This document shows positions 39,776 through 49,897 of a stretch of 64,000 bases of DNA, piece by piece. The stretch comes from Candidatus Heimdallarchaeota archaeon (lineage in GTDB: Archaea > Asgardarchaeota > Heimdallarchaeia > Heimdallarchaeales > Heimdallarchaeaceae), in the NCBI GenBank assembly GCA_030603365.1, contig JAUVXV010000014.1:1-64000 (forward strand). Direction: 5' to 3'. Below the pieces are notes generated by a model. It was not told where the DNA came from. It saw only the letters and a program-made list of their open reading frames with translations, and did no database searches. Position 1 is the first letter of the stretch. Every line of letters begins with the position of its first letter. A program made the translations under genes and the position numbers.

Positions 39776-41593
39776 ATGGTAAAAGAAATTACTTTAGAGA
39801 AACTTGCTTCTATTCCATCTTTCAGTTTTATTACACCCAATCATAAAAAAGATAAAATTGGGTTCTACTGGAATAAAACTAAGAGACAGGAACTGTACAT
39901 TTTAGATCCTGAAACAATGGAATATGAGCAAATTACTGATGGTGAATTGCCTAAAGCAATTAGAGCTGGTTTTATTTGGTTAAAAGATGATATTCACATA
40001 ACTTACACCCGCGATATAGATGGTGATGAGCAACACAACATCTACCTCTACAACACTGAAACCAAAGAAATCACTCAATTGACTGACACCCCCAAAGCTC
40101 AAGAATATCCAATGAATGTCAGTCCAGACGGTAAAAAACTGCTATTTTCATCCAATCGTCATGACCAGATGAACTTGTTTATAATGGATCTGGAAACTAA
40201 AGAAGTTCAACAATTAACTGCTCATGATAAACCTGTCTGGGGTTACGCAGAATGGAGTGAAAATGGTTGGATATATTATAATTTTAATGACACTTATAAT
40301 ATCAAAAACACCGATATTTGGGCCATTAAAGAAGATGGTAGTGAAATAAAGAAATTAGTAAGTATTTCTGATAATTCAAATGACTTTTTTGGAGTAATTT
40401 CTCCTGATGAGAAATATCTTTCAATTTCTAGTGATGAAATAGGTATATATCAATCTGGTATTTTTAATCTTGAAACAGAAGAAATAACTTGGCTTGGAGA
40501 AGGTAAATATGAGGAAACTGTTAGTAGGTTTTCAGCTGATAGTAAGAAGATAGTTGTTCATCAAAATCATGAATCTGAAATTGTACCTATAATTTATGAT
40601 ATTGAATCAGGTGATGCTAAAAAGCTCCCATTTAAAGGTTTAACCTATTATACTAGATTCTGCTTAGATGACAAATACATGGTTTACACGAGAATGGAAC
40701 CTAAAACCCCAGATGTTCTAGCTCGTTATGATTTGAAGAAAGATTTAGAAGAAATAATCATTCCCCCACAAACAGATTTGACAACTGATGATTTCTATGA
40801 TCAACAGTATATTAAATACCCAAGTTTTGATGGAAAAGAAATTGCTGCAACGGTATATACACCAAGACTCGAACCAGGAAAGAAATATCCGGCATTAGTA
40901 AATGTACATGGTGGTCCAACAGGACAATATTTCCAGATGTTTGATATGTTTTCCCAAGTATTTGCTAATGAAGGATTTGTCATACTAAATCCTAATATCA
41001 GAGGAAGTACAGGTTATGGAAAAGAATTCATGGAATTGAATCTTAAAGACTGGGGAGGAGGAGATGCTAAAGATGTAGTGTGGGCTAAGAAGTATTTAGA
41101 AAAGCTAGACTACGTTGACCCAAACAGAATAGGAGTCTTCGGAGGTTCCTATGGAGGATATATGACATTTATCCAATTAACTAAATATGCAGATGCTGGA
41201 TGGAATGCTGGTTCAGCATGGATAGGGATATCAGATTTAAAAACAATGTTTGACAAATCTAAACCTCATTTCCAATACTTTCTATTACAACATCTGGGTA
41301 ACTATGAAGAAAATAAAGAAGTCTGGAAAAATGGTTCAGCTATGACTTTTGTAGATAACATCAAAGTTCCTATTCAAATGATACATGGTGTAAATGATCC
41401 TCGATGTCCTGTTGAAGAAAGCAGACAGTTTAGAGATAAACTTCTTGAAATGGATTGGAAAGAAGGAACTGAAGGTGAAAAGACATATGAATATGTCGAA
41501 TTTGCTGATGAAGGTCATGGTGCATATTCTGATATAGGTATGAGAATTAGAACTTTCAAGCTATTTATTGACTTTTTCAAAAGAAGACTTTAG
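39776..41593 (+). CDS. S9 family peptidase (second copy)
   Basis: WD/TolB-like propeller; IGVFGGSYGGYMTFIQ, HGVNDPRCPVEESRQF, DEGHG; ATG at 39776 preferred. Confidence 0.92.
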   Translation: MVKEITLEKLASIPSFSFITPNHKKDKIGFYWNKTKRQELYILDPETMEYEQITDGELPKAIRAGFIWLKDDIHITYTRDIDGDEQHNIYLYNTETKEITQLTDTPKAQEYPMNVSPDGKKLLFSSNRHDQMNLFIMDLETKEVQQLTAHDKPVWGYAEWSENGWIYYNFNDTYNIKNTDIWAIKEDGSEIKKLVSISDNSNDFFGVISPDEKYLSISSDEIGIYQSGIFNLETEEITWLGEGKYEETVSRFSADSKKIVVHQNHESEIVPIIYDIESGDAKKLPFKGLTYYTRFCLDDKYMVYTRMEPKTPDVLARYDLKKDLEEIIIPPQTDLTTDDFYDQQYIKYPSFDGKEIAATVYTPRLEPGKKYPALVNVHGGPTGQYFQMFDMFSQVFANEGFVILNPNIRGSTGYGKEFMELNLKDWGGGDAKDVVWAKKYLEKLDYVDPNRIGVFGGSYGGYMTFIQLTKYADAGWNAGSAWIGISDLKTMFDKSKPHFQYFLLQHLGNYEENKEVWKNGSAMTFVDNIKVPIQMIHGVNDPRCPVEESRQFRDKLLEMDWKEGTEGEKTYEYVEFADEGHGAYSDIGMRIRTFKLFIDFFKRRL

Positions 41594-41607
41594 AGTCTTT
41601 TTTTCCT
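41584..41607 (+). terminator. Hairpin plus T-run with the S9 peptidase stop codon in the loop
   Basis: AAGACT-TTAG-AGTCTT followed by TTTTTTCC TTTTT. Confidence 0.55.
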
Positions 41608-41665
41608 TTTTCTGTTTTTAATCATCATATTAAAATACACTTCTGATTAGCTTGCTTGAATTAGA

Positions 41666-42847
41666 ATGATTAGAGAGTTCAAAGATTCCAAGGACTTAGA
41701 ACAAGCTGTAAAGTTAGCCTCGTTGTGCTTCCATGAACCTGCTAAAGAGATGAAAAAATTCTTCTCTGAAACTCAGGAATTAGACATGTTAGGTTCATAT
41801 GAGGAAGAAACACTCCATGCAGCAGCTGGTTCTCATAAATTTCAGATATTTGTAAGAGAGCAGCTATTTGATTGTGCGGGAGTAGCTTATGTTATGACAC
41901 ATCCAATCTATCGAAGAAAAGGTCATGTTAAACAATTAACGGATAAGATTATGTTGGATAGGAAAAAACAAGGTTATCCTCTTGCAGCTCTTTGGCCATT
42001 TGAACATAGTTTTTATCAGAAATTTGGTTTTGAAAGCTGTGAGAAAACAATAACATTCAAATTCAAACCCAGTGATATCAAATCAGATTTTAAGATCGCT
42101 GAAAACATCTCAATCGAAGATGTAACAGAAAAAAATGATTTTCTTCCTCTAATCCAAATAGCAAAAAATGCTCAAAATAAGTATACAAGAGTAATTGGGG
42201 ATGTTGATGCTTGGTTAGTAAGAGGGAAGCTCCAAGGTTTCAAGATCTATTTGATTGAGCGTGATGACAAACCTGTAGCATATATTTCTTTCAAGTTTAA
42301 AAAAGTCAAAGAATGGGTTCATGAGATGAATATAATGGACTTCACTTTTGTTGATACAAAAGCCAAACACACTCTGTTTGCATTTTTACGTAATTTCGAA
42401 GCAGATATTAGCAACATATTCATCAACTTACCTTATCAAGAGGAAGTTGAAAGCTATCTTAATTCTATTAAAGATGAACATAAATTTAACCAATGGCCTG
42501 CGATGCTAAGAATTCTTGATCTAAAGCAATGTTTTGAGCAGCTGAATTATCCCATCAAAATAGATATTCAAGTTTATTTCAAAGTTGAGGACAAAATCAT
42601 ATCTGAAAATACAGGAATTTGGTTGTTAGATATCAAAGATGGAAAATGTAATGCTTCGAAATTGATAGATCAAGAAGTGGAACTAGACAAAATTTTGGAA
42701 TTGACAATAAACCAGTTAGCCCAATTATTCATAGGTCATTCATCTGTAAGAAAACTCTTGGAACACAAGAATCCTGATATCCCAAAAGAATGGTTATTGG
42801 AAGATTTGTTACCAGAAAAACAAACAGCTTTCATGCTCTGGTTCTAA
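41666..42847 (+). CDS. GNAT acetyltransferase, Eis-like, with SCP2-like C-terminus
   Basis: FDCAGVAYVMTHPIYRRKGHVKQLTDKIM; ~393-aa Eis-type organisation. Confidence 0.83.
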   Translation: MIREFKDSKDLEQAVKLASLCFHEPAKEMKKFFSETQELDMLGSYEEETLHAAAGSHKFQIFVREQLFDCAGVAYVMTHPIYRRKGHVKQLTDKIMLDRKKQGYPLAALWPFEHSFYQKFGFESCEKTITFKFKPSDIKSDFKIAENISIEDVTEKNDFLPLIQIAKNAQNKYTRVIGDVDAWLVRGKLQGFKIYLIERDDKPVAYISFKFKKVKEWVHEMNIMDFTFVDTKAKHTLFAFLRNFEADISNIFINLPYQEEVESYLNSIKDEHKFNQWPAMLRILDLKQCFEQLNYPIKIDIQVYFKVEDKIISENTGIWLLDIKDGKCNASKLIDQEVELDKILELTINQLAQLFIGHSSVRKLLEHKNPDIPKEWLLEDLLPEKQTAFMLWF

Positions 42848-42888
42848 ATTAAATAAATATTTAAATAAAGAAATTCTAACAACAAACC

Positions 42889-43326
42889 ATGAGCGATCGA
42901 GAAGCTGAAGAAATAGAGAAAATACTTATTCCATTTGCTCTTCAAAGATTTGATTTTGATAACTATACTTCAAATTTTCCTATGAGTAAAATGGCAATGA
43001 ACATGGCTAAGAAAATGATGGGTAATTGGTTAAATGAATACGTTACCTGGTTAGTTAGAGCTTTCAGTAGATGTTTACTAAATGTCACAGATGAAATATA
43101 TTTGAAAAATTTAGGAGCTGTCGTAGCAGCTGAAGCAAATTATATGTCAGGTATCGGACCTATGGGTCCATTTGAGAGACAGTGGGTACAAGGTGGTGGA
43201 ACCAATAGATCTGGTACTGAAGCTTTAGTCGAATCTGAAATACATGTGTGGATGTTACACTTGCAAGAGCAGAACAAATTACCAGGAATCTATGAGAGAT
43301 TCACAGGAAGATACTTCATCAAGTGA
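42889..43326 (+). CDS. Small hypothetical protein with C-terminal module HVWMLHLQEQNKLPGIYERFTGRYFIK
   Basis: Intact ORF; C-terminal 28 aa shared with 47219..47629. Confidence 0.75.
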   Translation: MSDREAEEIEKILIPFALQRFDFDNYTSNFPMSKMAMNMAKKMMGNWLNEYVTWLVRAFSRCLLNVTDEIYLKNLGAVVAAEANYMSGIGPMGPFERQWVQGGGTNRSGTEALVESEIHVWMLHLQEQNKLPGIYERFTGRYFIK

Positions 43327-43599
43327 TTTATTATTATCGACTTATCTTCCCATTTTTCATTTTTTTATGATCCCATTAAAGATTAAGGTTTTTGAGGAAA
43401 GTACCCCTATAATTTTCTGTATCAAACAAAATTCCTTGGAATTCGGAAATTCTCGAAGAAATAACACAATTCTTTTTAAATCCAATATCAAAATTATATA
43501 CATTATTGGAAGTTTTGGGGAAGGTAAGAGAACTTGGAAAAAGAAAGAGAGTGAAGAGATACAAACGAAACTGACTGATTTTTCAAAAACGTAGAACTT

Positions 43600-44154
43600 T
43601 CAAGAGAGAAGCGAAGAAAACTGAACTACCAGATACAAAATATAAAATATTATTGTTCCAATACATGAAAGAATTGATAAAGCAACTATGATTCGAACAT
43701 ATCTCTTTTTCATGCATTCTTTATCTCTAGCTATCCTGAAAATCAAAAAAAAAGAAGAAATACCGAATAGACACAGATAAAATGACTTGCTTCGCACTGT
43801 AAGATAATACAGTTTAAACCAGAAAACATCCCAGTTAAATGATCCCATGGGTATCTCAATAATAGGTAGTTCTATGCGACCTAAATCGATAAATAGAGCT
43901 ATTAGAAAAGCCAATGGTAAGAGGTAAAAAAACCATCCTCCACCTACTGGGAGACATGAATCAAAATGATGATGGACAGAGTTTTGTTCTTCCAAATCAA
44001 AACCATCCTCCATTAATTCTTGTTGGATTTCAACAATTTCTAACTTATCCCATATCTCTTCTTCTAACTCTAGTTCTTTTTCCCTTTCTAACTCATCCAT
44101 CTGAATATCTTCTATTTCCTCATAAAACAAGTCTGAATAGGACAAACTAATCAC
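43600..44154 (-). CDS. Small multi-TM membrane protein with acidic N-terminus
   Basis: N-terminal Glu-rich helix then ~3 TM segments. Confidence 0.6.
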   Translation of the reverse strand: MISLSYSDLFYEEIEDIQMDELEREKELELEEEIWDKLEIVEIQQELMEDGFDLEEQNSVHHHFDSCLPVGGGWFFYLLPLAFLIALFIDLGRIELPIIEIPMGSFNWDVFWFKLYYLTVRSKSFYLCLFGISSFFLIFRIARDKECMKKRYVRIIVALSILSCIGTIIFYILYLVVQFSSLLS

Positions 44155-44192
44155 AAAATATACTAAATCTCAATATTAAAACCCAAAGAAAA

Positions 44193-44457
44193 ACTCTAGG
44201 ATTTCTCCTAGAGTAACTCGGAAGTGAACAGTACTTATGTCGAAAGAACTGTCACGAATGAACACTCTGAAAGAGATAAATGAGTCTATTGGGAATGTGA
44301 TATTTTTCGGTATTTGCGTAAATTACAAGGATGAATTCGAATTATTCTCCACTTCTCTATAAACTATTTTCTTGATTAGTCTAGAAGTAATGGAGCTAGC
44401 TCAATTCTTTAATCGTTTCATTGAGAGATGATCGAAATGAAGAACATCACTAGCTCC
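44193..44457. other. Hairpin-rich noncoding region upstream of the S8 protease
   Basis: actctagga-tttc-tcctagagt (44193-44214); gtgaacagt...actg-tcac (44224-44255); ggagctag...ctagctcc with internal ttcatt/aatgaa (44392-44457). Confidence 0.4.
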
Positions 44458-44632
44458 TAACGGTTCTACCAAGTACTTATATTAAAATCTTATTTCTAAT
44501 ATTAAACATCTCATAGCAATTATTTTCAAATATCTTCAAGCTTGGCAATATATATTGTAGTTCTTTTTGTAGTAATTTCTTATTGTATACTTGGCTACAA
44601 TTAGTAGTACAATAATTGAGAGATGTTACGAA

Positions 44633-46204
44633 ATGAAAAGTAAAAAAATATTAAGTCTAATAGTTACAACTATTGTTGTTTTCTCACTAGCAGGGATGAT
44701 TCCCACTATGTTTGTACAGGGAGTTTCAGGCAATGATGTAACGATAAACGATCCAACAGGAACTACAGAAGTTCTGTTCTATAACAAACTAACAGTTAAT
44801 TTCACTGTTACCAAAGGAGATCCTCCATGGATTTATACTGGTACTACCATTTATCTTGATAACTTAGCTGTTGATTCTACATCTGAGGGTCTAGGTTCTC
44901 CCTTTGTAAAGACCTACTATCCAGAAGGATACGCAGGAGCTCACTTTGTTAGAGTTGAAGCTCACTTTGTTAAAGGTTGGCAAGATACCGAAGATAAATC
45001 AGATACTGCAGGTTACATTGTTAAGAATGCCAACGACACAACAGATCTGGAGGATTTGCGAATCGACAAACTTCATGACTATGAAGTTGATAAGGGATAT
45101 TTAGATGGTTCAGGAGTGACAATATGTATTTTAGATGATATTCTAGGATGTCACGAAAATTATAGTGATTTCCATAAATCATTGTATAGATCCTGTTACA
45201 ATGATTTATATCAAGACCCCGACAGAAAATATATTGATATTCAATATCTCAAAGAGTTTGATGGAGATTTTTATGAAGATTGGAATGAAACAACCGATAC
45301 TAACCAAGAGAAATGGGAAGAAATCTTCGAGGAAGGAAAAGATGATTACCAATTTGATACGGATGTACATGGTACTTATTGTTTAGCTACACTTCGACAA
45401 ATAGCTCCTGCAGCTACTTACATATTCTTGGAAACTCTGGGTAGTCAGCAAAAAGCTGAAGATGCGATCATATGGTTACAAGAAGATAGGAATGATTCAT
45501 CTTATGATTACAAAGCCCCTTATGATTTTTTTGAAATTGACATAATATCTATGTCATGGACAAATACATATCCATATATGGATTTCGAAGAGCAATTTGA
45601 AGTTTTATCTGAAGCTGGTGTTGTTTCAGTAGGAGCTGCTGGTCAGTATGGTTTAGAAGGAACAGAAGAAGGTGCTATTTTCTATTATGATTATCTAGCT
45701 AAATTTCCATGTTCCTATGATTCTGTCATTGGAGTAACTGGTGTGACAGATGGGACTACCATTCTTGGATCTGGTGATAGATGGGAAAGAGATACAAGAG
45801 CTAATACAGGTTGGGGTGTTGAAATTGCAGCACTTTTCATGGGAACAATATTGGATTGGTCTCCTGTTCCTGATTATCCTGAATTTGGAGGTACCAGTAA
45901 TTCTTGTCCTCTTGTTGCTGGCATTCTAGCACTTCTTGAACAATATCAGAATAATTACAAAACAAATACTGATTTAAATGTTACATTGATACAAACCCTC
46001 TTTGAAAAAACTGGTGATGAACCAGGAAGTCCCCCAAGCTCCAACACAACAGAAATTGGTGGTTATATTGACTGGATTAATGATAATAATACTTACTATC
46101 TTGATTTTCCATACCATGATAATGCGACTTATGCAATTTATGACTGTGGTTGGGGAATTATAGATGGATATGAGATGTTCAAATACATTAAACTGTATTA
46201 TTAA
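44633..46204 (+). CDS. Secreted subtilisin-like S8 peptidase
   Basis: Signal peptide; GSGVTICILDD (Asp), DVHGTYCLA (His), FGGTSNSCPLVAGILALL (Ser). Confidence 0.88.
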   Translation: MKSKKILSLIVTTIVVFSLAGMIPTMFVQGVSGNDVTINDPTGTTEVLFYNKLTVNFTVTKGDPPWIYTGTTIYLDNLAVDSTSEGLGSPFVKTYYPEGYAGAHFVRVEAHFVKGWQDTEDKSDTAGYIVKNANDTTDLEDLRIDKLHDYEVDKGYLDGSGVTICILDDILGCHENYSDFHKSLYRSCYNDLYQDPDRKYIDIQYLKEFDGDFYEDWNETTDTNQEKWEEIFEEGKDDYQFDTDVHGTYCLATLRQIAPAATYIFLETLGSQQKAEDAIIWLQEDRNDSSYDYKAPYDFFEIDIISMSWTNTYPYMDFEEQFEVLSEAGVVSVGAAGQYGLEGTEEGAIFYYDYLAKFPCSYDSVIGVTGVTDGTTILGSGDRWERDTRANTGWGVEIAALFMGTILDWSPVPDYPEFGGTSNSCPLVAGILALLEQYQNNYKTNTDLNVTLIQTLFEKTGDEPGSPPSSNTTEIGGYIDWINDNNTYYLDFPYHDNATYAIYDCGWGIIDGYEMFKYIKLYY

Positions 46205-46274
46205 CTATCATCTTCCATTTCTTCTTTTTTTAGATTTAAACCTGAAAAATTCATTTGAGAATAACAGAACTTGG

Positions 46275-46985
46275 TTAGAATTTTCTTCTAATCCTCACTG
46301 TTTTCACATCAATAACTTTTTTTCTATGCTTAAGTTTCCTAATTAAAGCAGAAAATAATAGAAGTGAAATACCAATATAAGTTATTGAAAGATTTGTTTG
46401 ATCAAATGGTGTTGTTAGATCTGATTTTGTTAAGACAACTTCTGATTCATTGTTGAATTCATAGAAATAAGTTACACTGCTCTCTGTTACATAGATAATC
46501 ATCTTTTCAGAAACTACCGGTGAATAAGCGTAGCTACAATTGGTAAAATCATACCATATCTCATATTCTCCAAAAGGCAATTGCTCGCTTTCATAGCTTA
46601 ATACCACCATCGTAAAGTAATGAGTTCTATTCACTATACCAGGTTGAAAAGTATAATTGTGTGGAATTGTTCCCTCAATCATTACTGATAACATAATCTC
46701 CAAACTCTTGTTTTCTAGATTCGTTCTTAAATGAGGATATGGAACAGGACTGCAAACATAGGTAATATTTATACCTGATTGCGTAGGATTCTCAATCTGA
46801 AGATTCATAAGGAATTCGAATGATGTATAAAGTCCCTCATCCGATATCCTAATTGAGGGAGGGTACTCCGTATCCACAATTCTAACAATCAAATACTCTT
46901 CCTCTGAAATAGCTTGGATAGAACGTGATAAGATAAATGAAGTGAATAATAACATTAGCATCAACCATTTCAACTTACGAACCAT
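46275..46985 (-). CDS. Secreted protein with C-terminal TM anchor, unknown function
   Basis: Signal peptide LKWLMLMLLFTSFILSRSIQA and C-terminal TM. Confidence 0.65.
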   Translation of the reverse strand: MVRKLKWLMLMLLFTSFILSRSIQAISEEEYLIVRIVDTEYPPSIRISDEGLYTSFEFLMNLQIENPTQSGINITYVCSPVPYPHLRTNLENKSLEIMLSVMIEGTIPHNYTFQPGIVNRTHYFTMVVLSYESEQLPFGEYEIWYDFTNCSYAYSPVVSEKMIIYVTESSVTYFYEFNNESEVVLTKSDLTTPFDQTNLSITYIGISLLLFSALIRKLKHRKKVIDVKTVRIRRKF

Positions 46986-47218
46986 TCTTATGTCTAACTC
47001 CTATTCCTAAGATTTTGATAATAAAATGCTCATTCCTATCTACATCTCAATTATATATACTGACTTTACTATATAAAAACAATGACAAAATTTAATGTAA
47101 ATCTTGTTTCTTCAACAATTTCTTTTTTCCTCATTATGTTTATATACTTTCTTTTCCTTAAATTTTCGGAACTACCTCAACAATTGATTGCAGTCTTTCA
47201 GTTGCAGCCTTTCCTCTT

Positions 47219-47629
47219 TTGTTCGATAGTTTCATAGAAATGCGTACATCACTCTACAATAAACTTACACAAACCAAACATTCTCAACAAAAGAAGAAAC
47301 TACCAAAAGAGAAAACAATCCTACCTTCCACTAAAAAACAAGATACTGTAATCAAGGAGCAACGCTTCAAACCTGATGATGTTTGTAAAACCTACTGTTC
47401 TATAAATAATAATGATAAAGAATGTTCAAGGATTAGAAAAGATGCCAGAATTGCGAGTTCTACATTACTAAAGAGATATTTAAATTATGAAATTGAACAA
47501 GATATCTTGGGTGAATTGGGTACTTCTTTAGAAGAATTGTTGATACATGTTTGGATGCTACACTTGCATGAGCAAAATAAGTTGCCAGGAATCTATGAGA
47601 GATTTACAGGAAGATATTTTGTTAAGTAG
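47219..47629 (+). CDS. Small hypothetical protein with shared C-terminal module LIHVWMLHLHEQNKLPGIYERFTGRYFVK (start may be ATG 47240)
   Basis: C-terminal module shared with 42889..43326; N-terminal regions unrelated. Confidence 0.7.
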   Translation: MFDSFIEMRTSLYNKLTQTKHSQQKKKLPKEKTILPSTKKQDTVIKEQRFKPDDVCKTYCSINNNDKECSRIRKDARIASSTLLKRYLNYEIEQDILGELGTSLEELLIHVWMLHLHEQNKLPGIYERFTGRYFVK

Positions 47630-47651
47630 GCTAGAGAATTAAGCTTTCAGC

Positions 47652-48896
47652 TTAAATCTTCATCTTTTTTCGATTATTTAAATATAGAAAGATTACCCCC
47701 AAGAAAACCATTGTTACATGAAAATGTAGTTTTGTAGTAGTAGGTCTTTCTAGATTTTCATTCAGAGGATAAAGGTCATTGTTTTCTGTTTTTCCATTGA
47801 TATGATAGGTACTATTTTGTTCACAATCAGACCAATAATTTCCTTCTAAAGTATCTTCATCAAACCAAGTGTTGTCTTTTCCTGAATCGTAGGCTTGTGA
47901 TGAACCTTCGATATTGTTATGAACAAAATAATTATGATGAATAGAATTAAGTCTAGAATTCTCATCTAATGCTACACCATATTCTGTGTTGTTTCTAATT
48001 AGATTGTAGGTCATCCTACATCTGTGAGTGTCCCATGATCTAATTCCATACCAACCATTGAACTCAATTGTATTTGAGATAATTTCTGAATCATATACTG
48101 AATATATCATTATTCCATCCCTTTCATTAAAACCGATTACATTGTCATCTATCACTACTTCAGCATATATTATTTCTATGCCTTCGATATTGTTATTAAT
48201 GATATTACCTTTTATGGTAGCAGCTCTAGCACCTACAACCATTATTCCCCAGAAGTTGAATGAGCACACATTATTACAAAAAGTGTTATTTTCACTATCA
48301 ATAGAAAAAATTCCATTCTCACTTTGATTCAAACATGTATTATTCTCAATTAGCGTGTTGTTAGTAGAATACAAAAAAATACCTGAATCTCCATATTCAT
48401 CCAGATGAGTAACTTGCTCGTATTCACAAAAATTATTTGTTATTTCGGCACCGTTTGTTCTACTTACTGCTATACCTCCGCTAGCTGTCTGATGGTTATA
48501 AATTGTATAACAAGTATTATTGGTAATAGTTGCCGTATAATCAGCTACATCACGAATATAGATACAAGTCCATAAGGCTTTAATCGAACAATTTCTAATA
48601 ATAAAGTGTTTTGTAGTATCTTCAACAAGAATTCCTACACCATAATTGAAAGTGTCAAATACATAGTTTTCAATAATGTATGGATCTAAAGCGGTTCCTA
48701 AACCTGAAAAACCATAATCTGTGAAATTTTGATCATTATATATTAAAATCAATCCAAGAGATTCTGATTCTATGGTATCTGATGAACTAGTAACTGTATT
48801 ATTATCTAAACATTCGTCTAATTCACTAAAACATGGTACAGATACTACTACACAAAACAGAATCATTAATGTCAGATATTTACTCAGTCTATCCAT
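47652..48896 (-). CDS. Secreted right-handed beta-helix (NosD-like) protein with C-terminal TM
   Basis: ATG at 48896 precedes the signal peptide MDRLSKYLTLMILFCVVVSVPCFS; NNTxxxN repeats; EGNYWSDCEQN. Confidence 0.83.
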   Translation of the reverse strand: MDRLSKYLTLMILFCVVVSVPCFSELDECLDNNTVTSSSDTIESESLGLILIYNDQNFTDYGFSGLGTALDPYIIENYVFDTFNYGVGILVEDTTKHFIIRNCSIKALWTCIYIRDVADYTATITNNTCYTIYNHQTASGGIAVSRTNGAEITNNFCEYEQVTHLDEYGDSGIFLYSTNNTLIENNTCLNQSENGIFSIDSENNTFCNNVCSFNFWGIMVVGARAATIKGNIINNNIEGIEIIYAEVVIDDNVIGFNERDGIMIYSVYDSEIISNTIEFNGWYGIRSWDTHRCRMTYNLIRNNTEYGVALDENSRLNSIHHNYFVHNNIEGSSQAYDSGKDNTWFDEDTLEGNYWSDCEQNSTYHINGKTENNDLYPLNENLERPTTTKLHFHVTMVFLGVIFLYLNNRKKMKI

Positions 48897-49038
48897 CCTT
48901 CCTTCAACTATAACAATATCAATTTTTAAATAATAAATTTTGTGGAAGCAGAAGATTTGTTGTAGGAACAATATGGAAAATCAATACCAATAAATTCCAA
49001 TTTTAATAACTTAAAAATAAGAAAAAAGAGGGAGTTTT

Positions 49039-49797
49039 TTAGCTATAGAAGTCGTCTTCATCACGAAAGTCTATATCCCCTTCTTTAAGAACAGGTTCTA
49101 CTTGATATACTATTCTTCCCTTCCAGTAGTATTCACCAGTACGATAAATTGGATTCTTTCTTAGGTATGCTAAAGTGCTCCTTGGAATATTATATTTGTT
49201 GCTAATAGTTGACATAGTAACATTTTCTTCGAACATTTGGAATATCGCGACAAGTTTAGGTCTCATTTCTTCATCAATAACCAATTTTCCGTCATCGATT
49301 CTATATCCAATAGGTGGTCTAGACATGATCTTATGATCCTGTATCCTACGTTTTATTCCATACATTCTTTTTTGTCTGTATTTTTTAAGCTCTTCTTCTC
49401 CTAATAGATCGTAGATCCTTGTTACAAGCATTTCTTCAGATTCCTCTGTTGCTCTAATCTCTACACCTCTACTTCTAAGGAGAACAGACGCATATCCTAA
49501 CATATCAACTTCTCTTGAAATACGGTCTCGAGTTTGAACCCATACTTCTCTGATTGGGTCTTCAGGTCTTTGAGAATTATAGGTTGAGATGAATTCTAAC
49601 ATTTCTTTAAAAGCTGGCCTCTCTTCAACATGACTATCTCCAGAAACATCCTCATCAACAAATGTATCTAGAACATGTCTGTAACCAACACTTTTTATTT
49701 TCTTGTCTATTACATCATACTGAGTATCTCTACCAGATTCTTGATCAGCTGTACTGACTCTCACATAAGTAACTACATTCACATGCATAGTTTCCAA
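49039..49797 (-). CDS. Compact serine recombinase (resolvase/invertase catalytic domain plus Recombinase-like domain)
   Basis: VVTYVRVSTADQESGRDTQYDVI; QTRDRISREVDML; KRMYGIKRRIQDHKIMSRPPIGYRI; YNIPRSTLAYLRKNPIYRTGEYYWKG. Confidence 0.9.
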   Translation of the reverse strand: METMHVNVVTYVRVSTADQESGRDTQYDVIDKKIKSVGYRHVLDTFVDEDVSGDSHVEERPAFKEMLEFISTYNSQRPEDPIREVWVQTRDRISREVDMLGYASVLLRSRGVEIRATEESEEMLVTRIYDLLGEEELKKYRQKRMYGIKRRIQDHKIMSRPPIGYRIDDGKLVIDEEMRPKLVAIFQMFEENVTMSTISNKYNIPRSTLAYLRKNPIYRTGEYYWKGRIVYQVEPVLKEGDIDFRDEDDFYS

Positions 49798-49897
49798 TAA
49801 GGTGGGTTCTTCTTATAACATAAATAACATCCGTATATTCTTGAGGAATTACAAGAAGTTCTGATTGTTTATGACGGGATAATAGAAAGGAGGGAGG

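Noticed and set aside
43244-43594. 116-aa plus-strand ORF
   Set aside because: Starts out of frame inside the 42889 gene and has no coding character; the conserved C-terminal module is in the other frame.
48028-48327. 99-aa plus-strand ORF
   Set aside because: Antisense to the beta-helix gene; repeat-derived shadow ORF.
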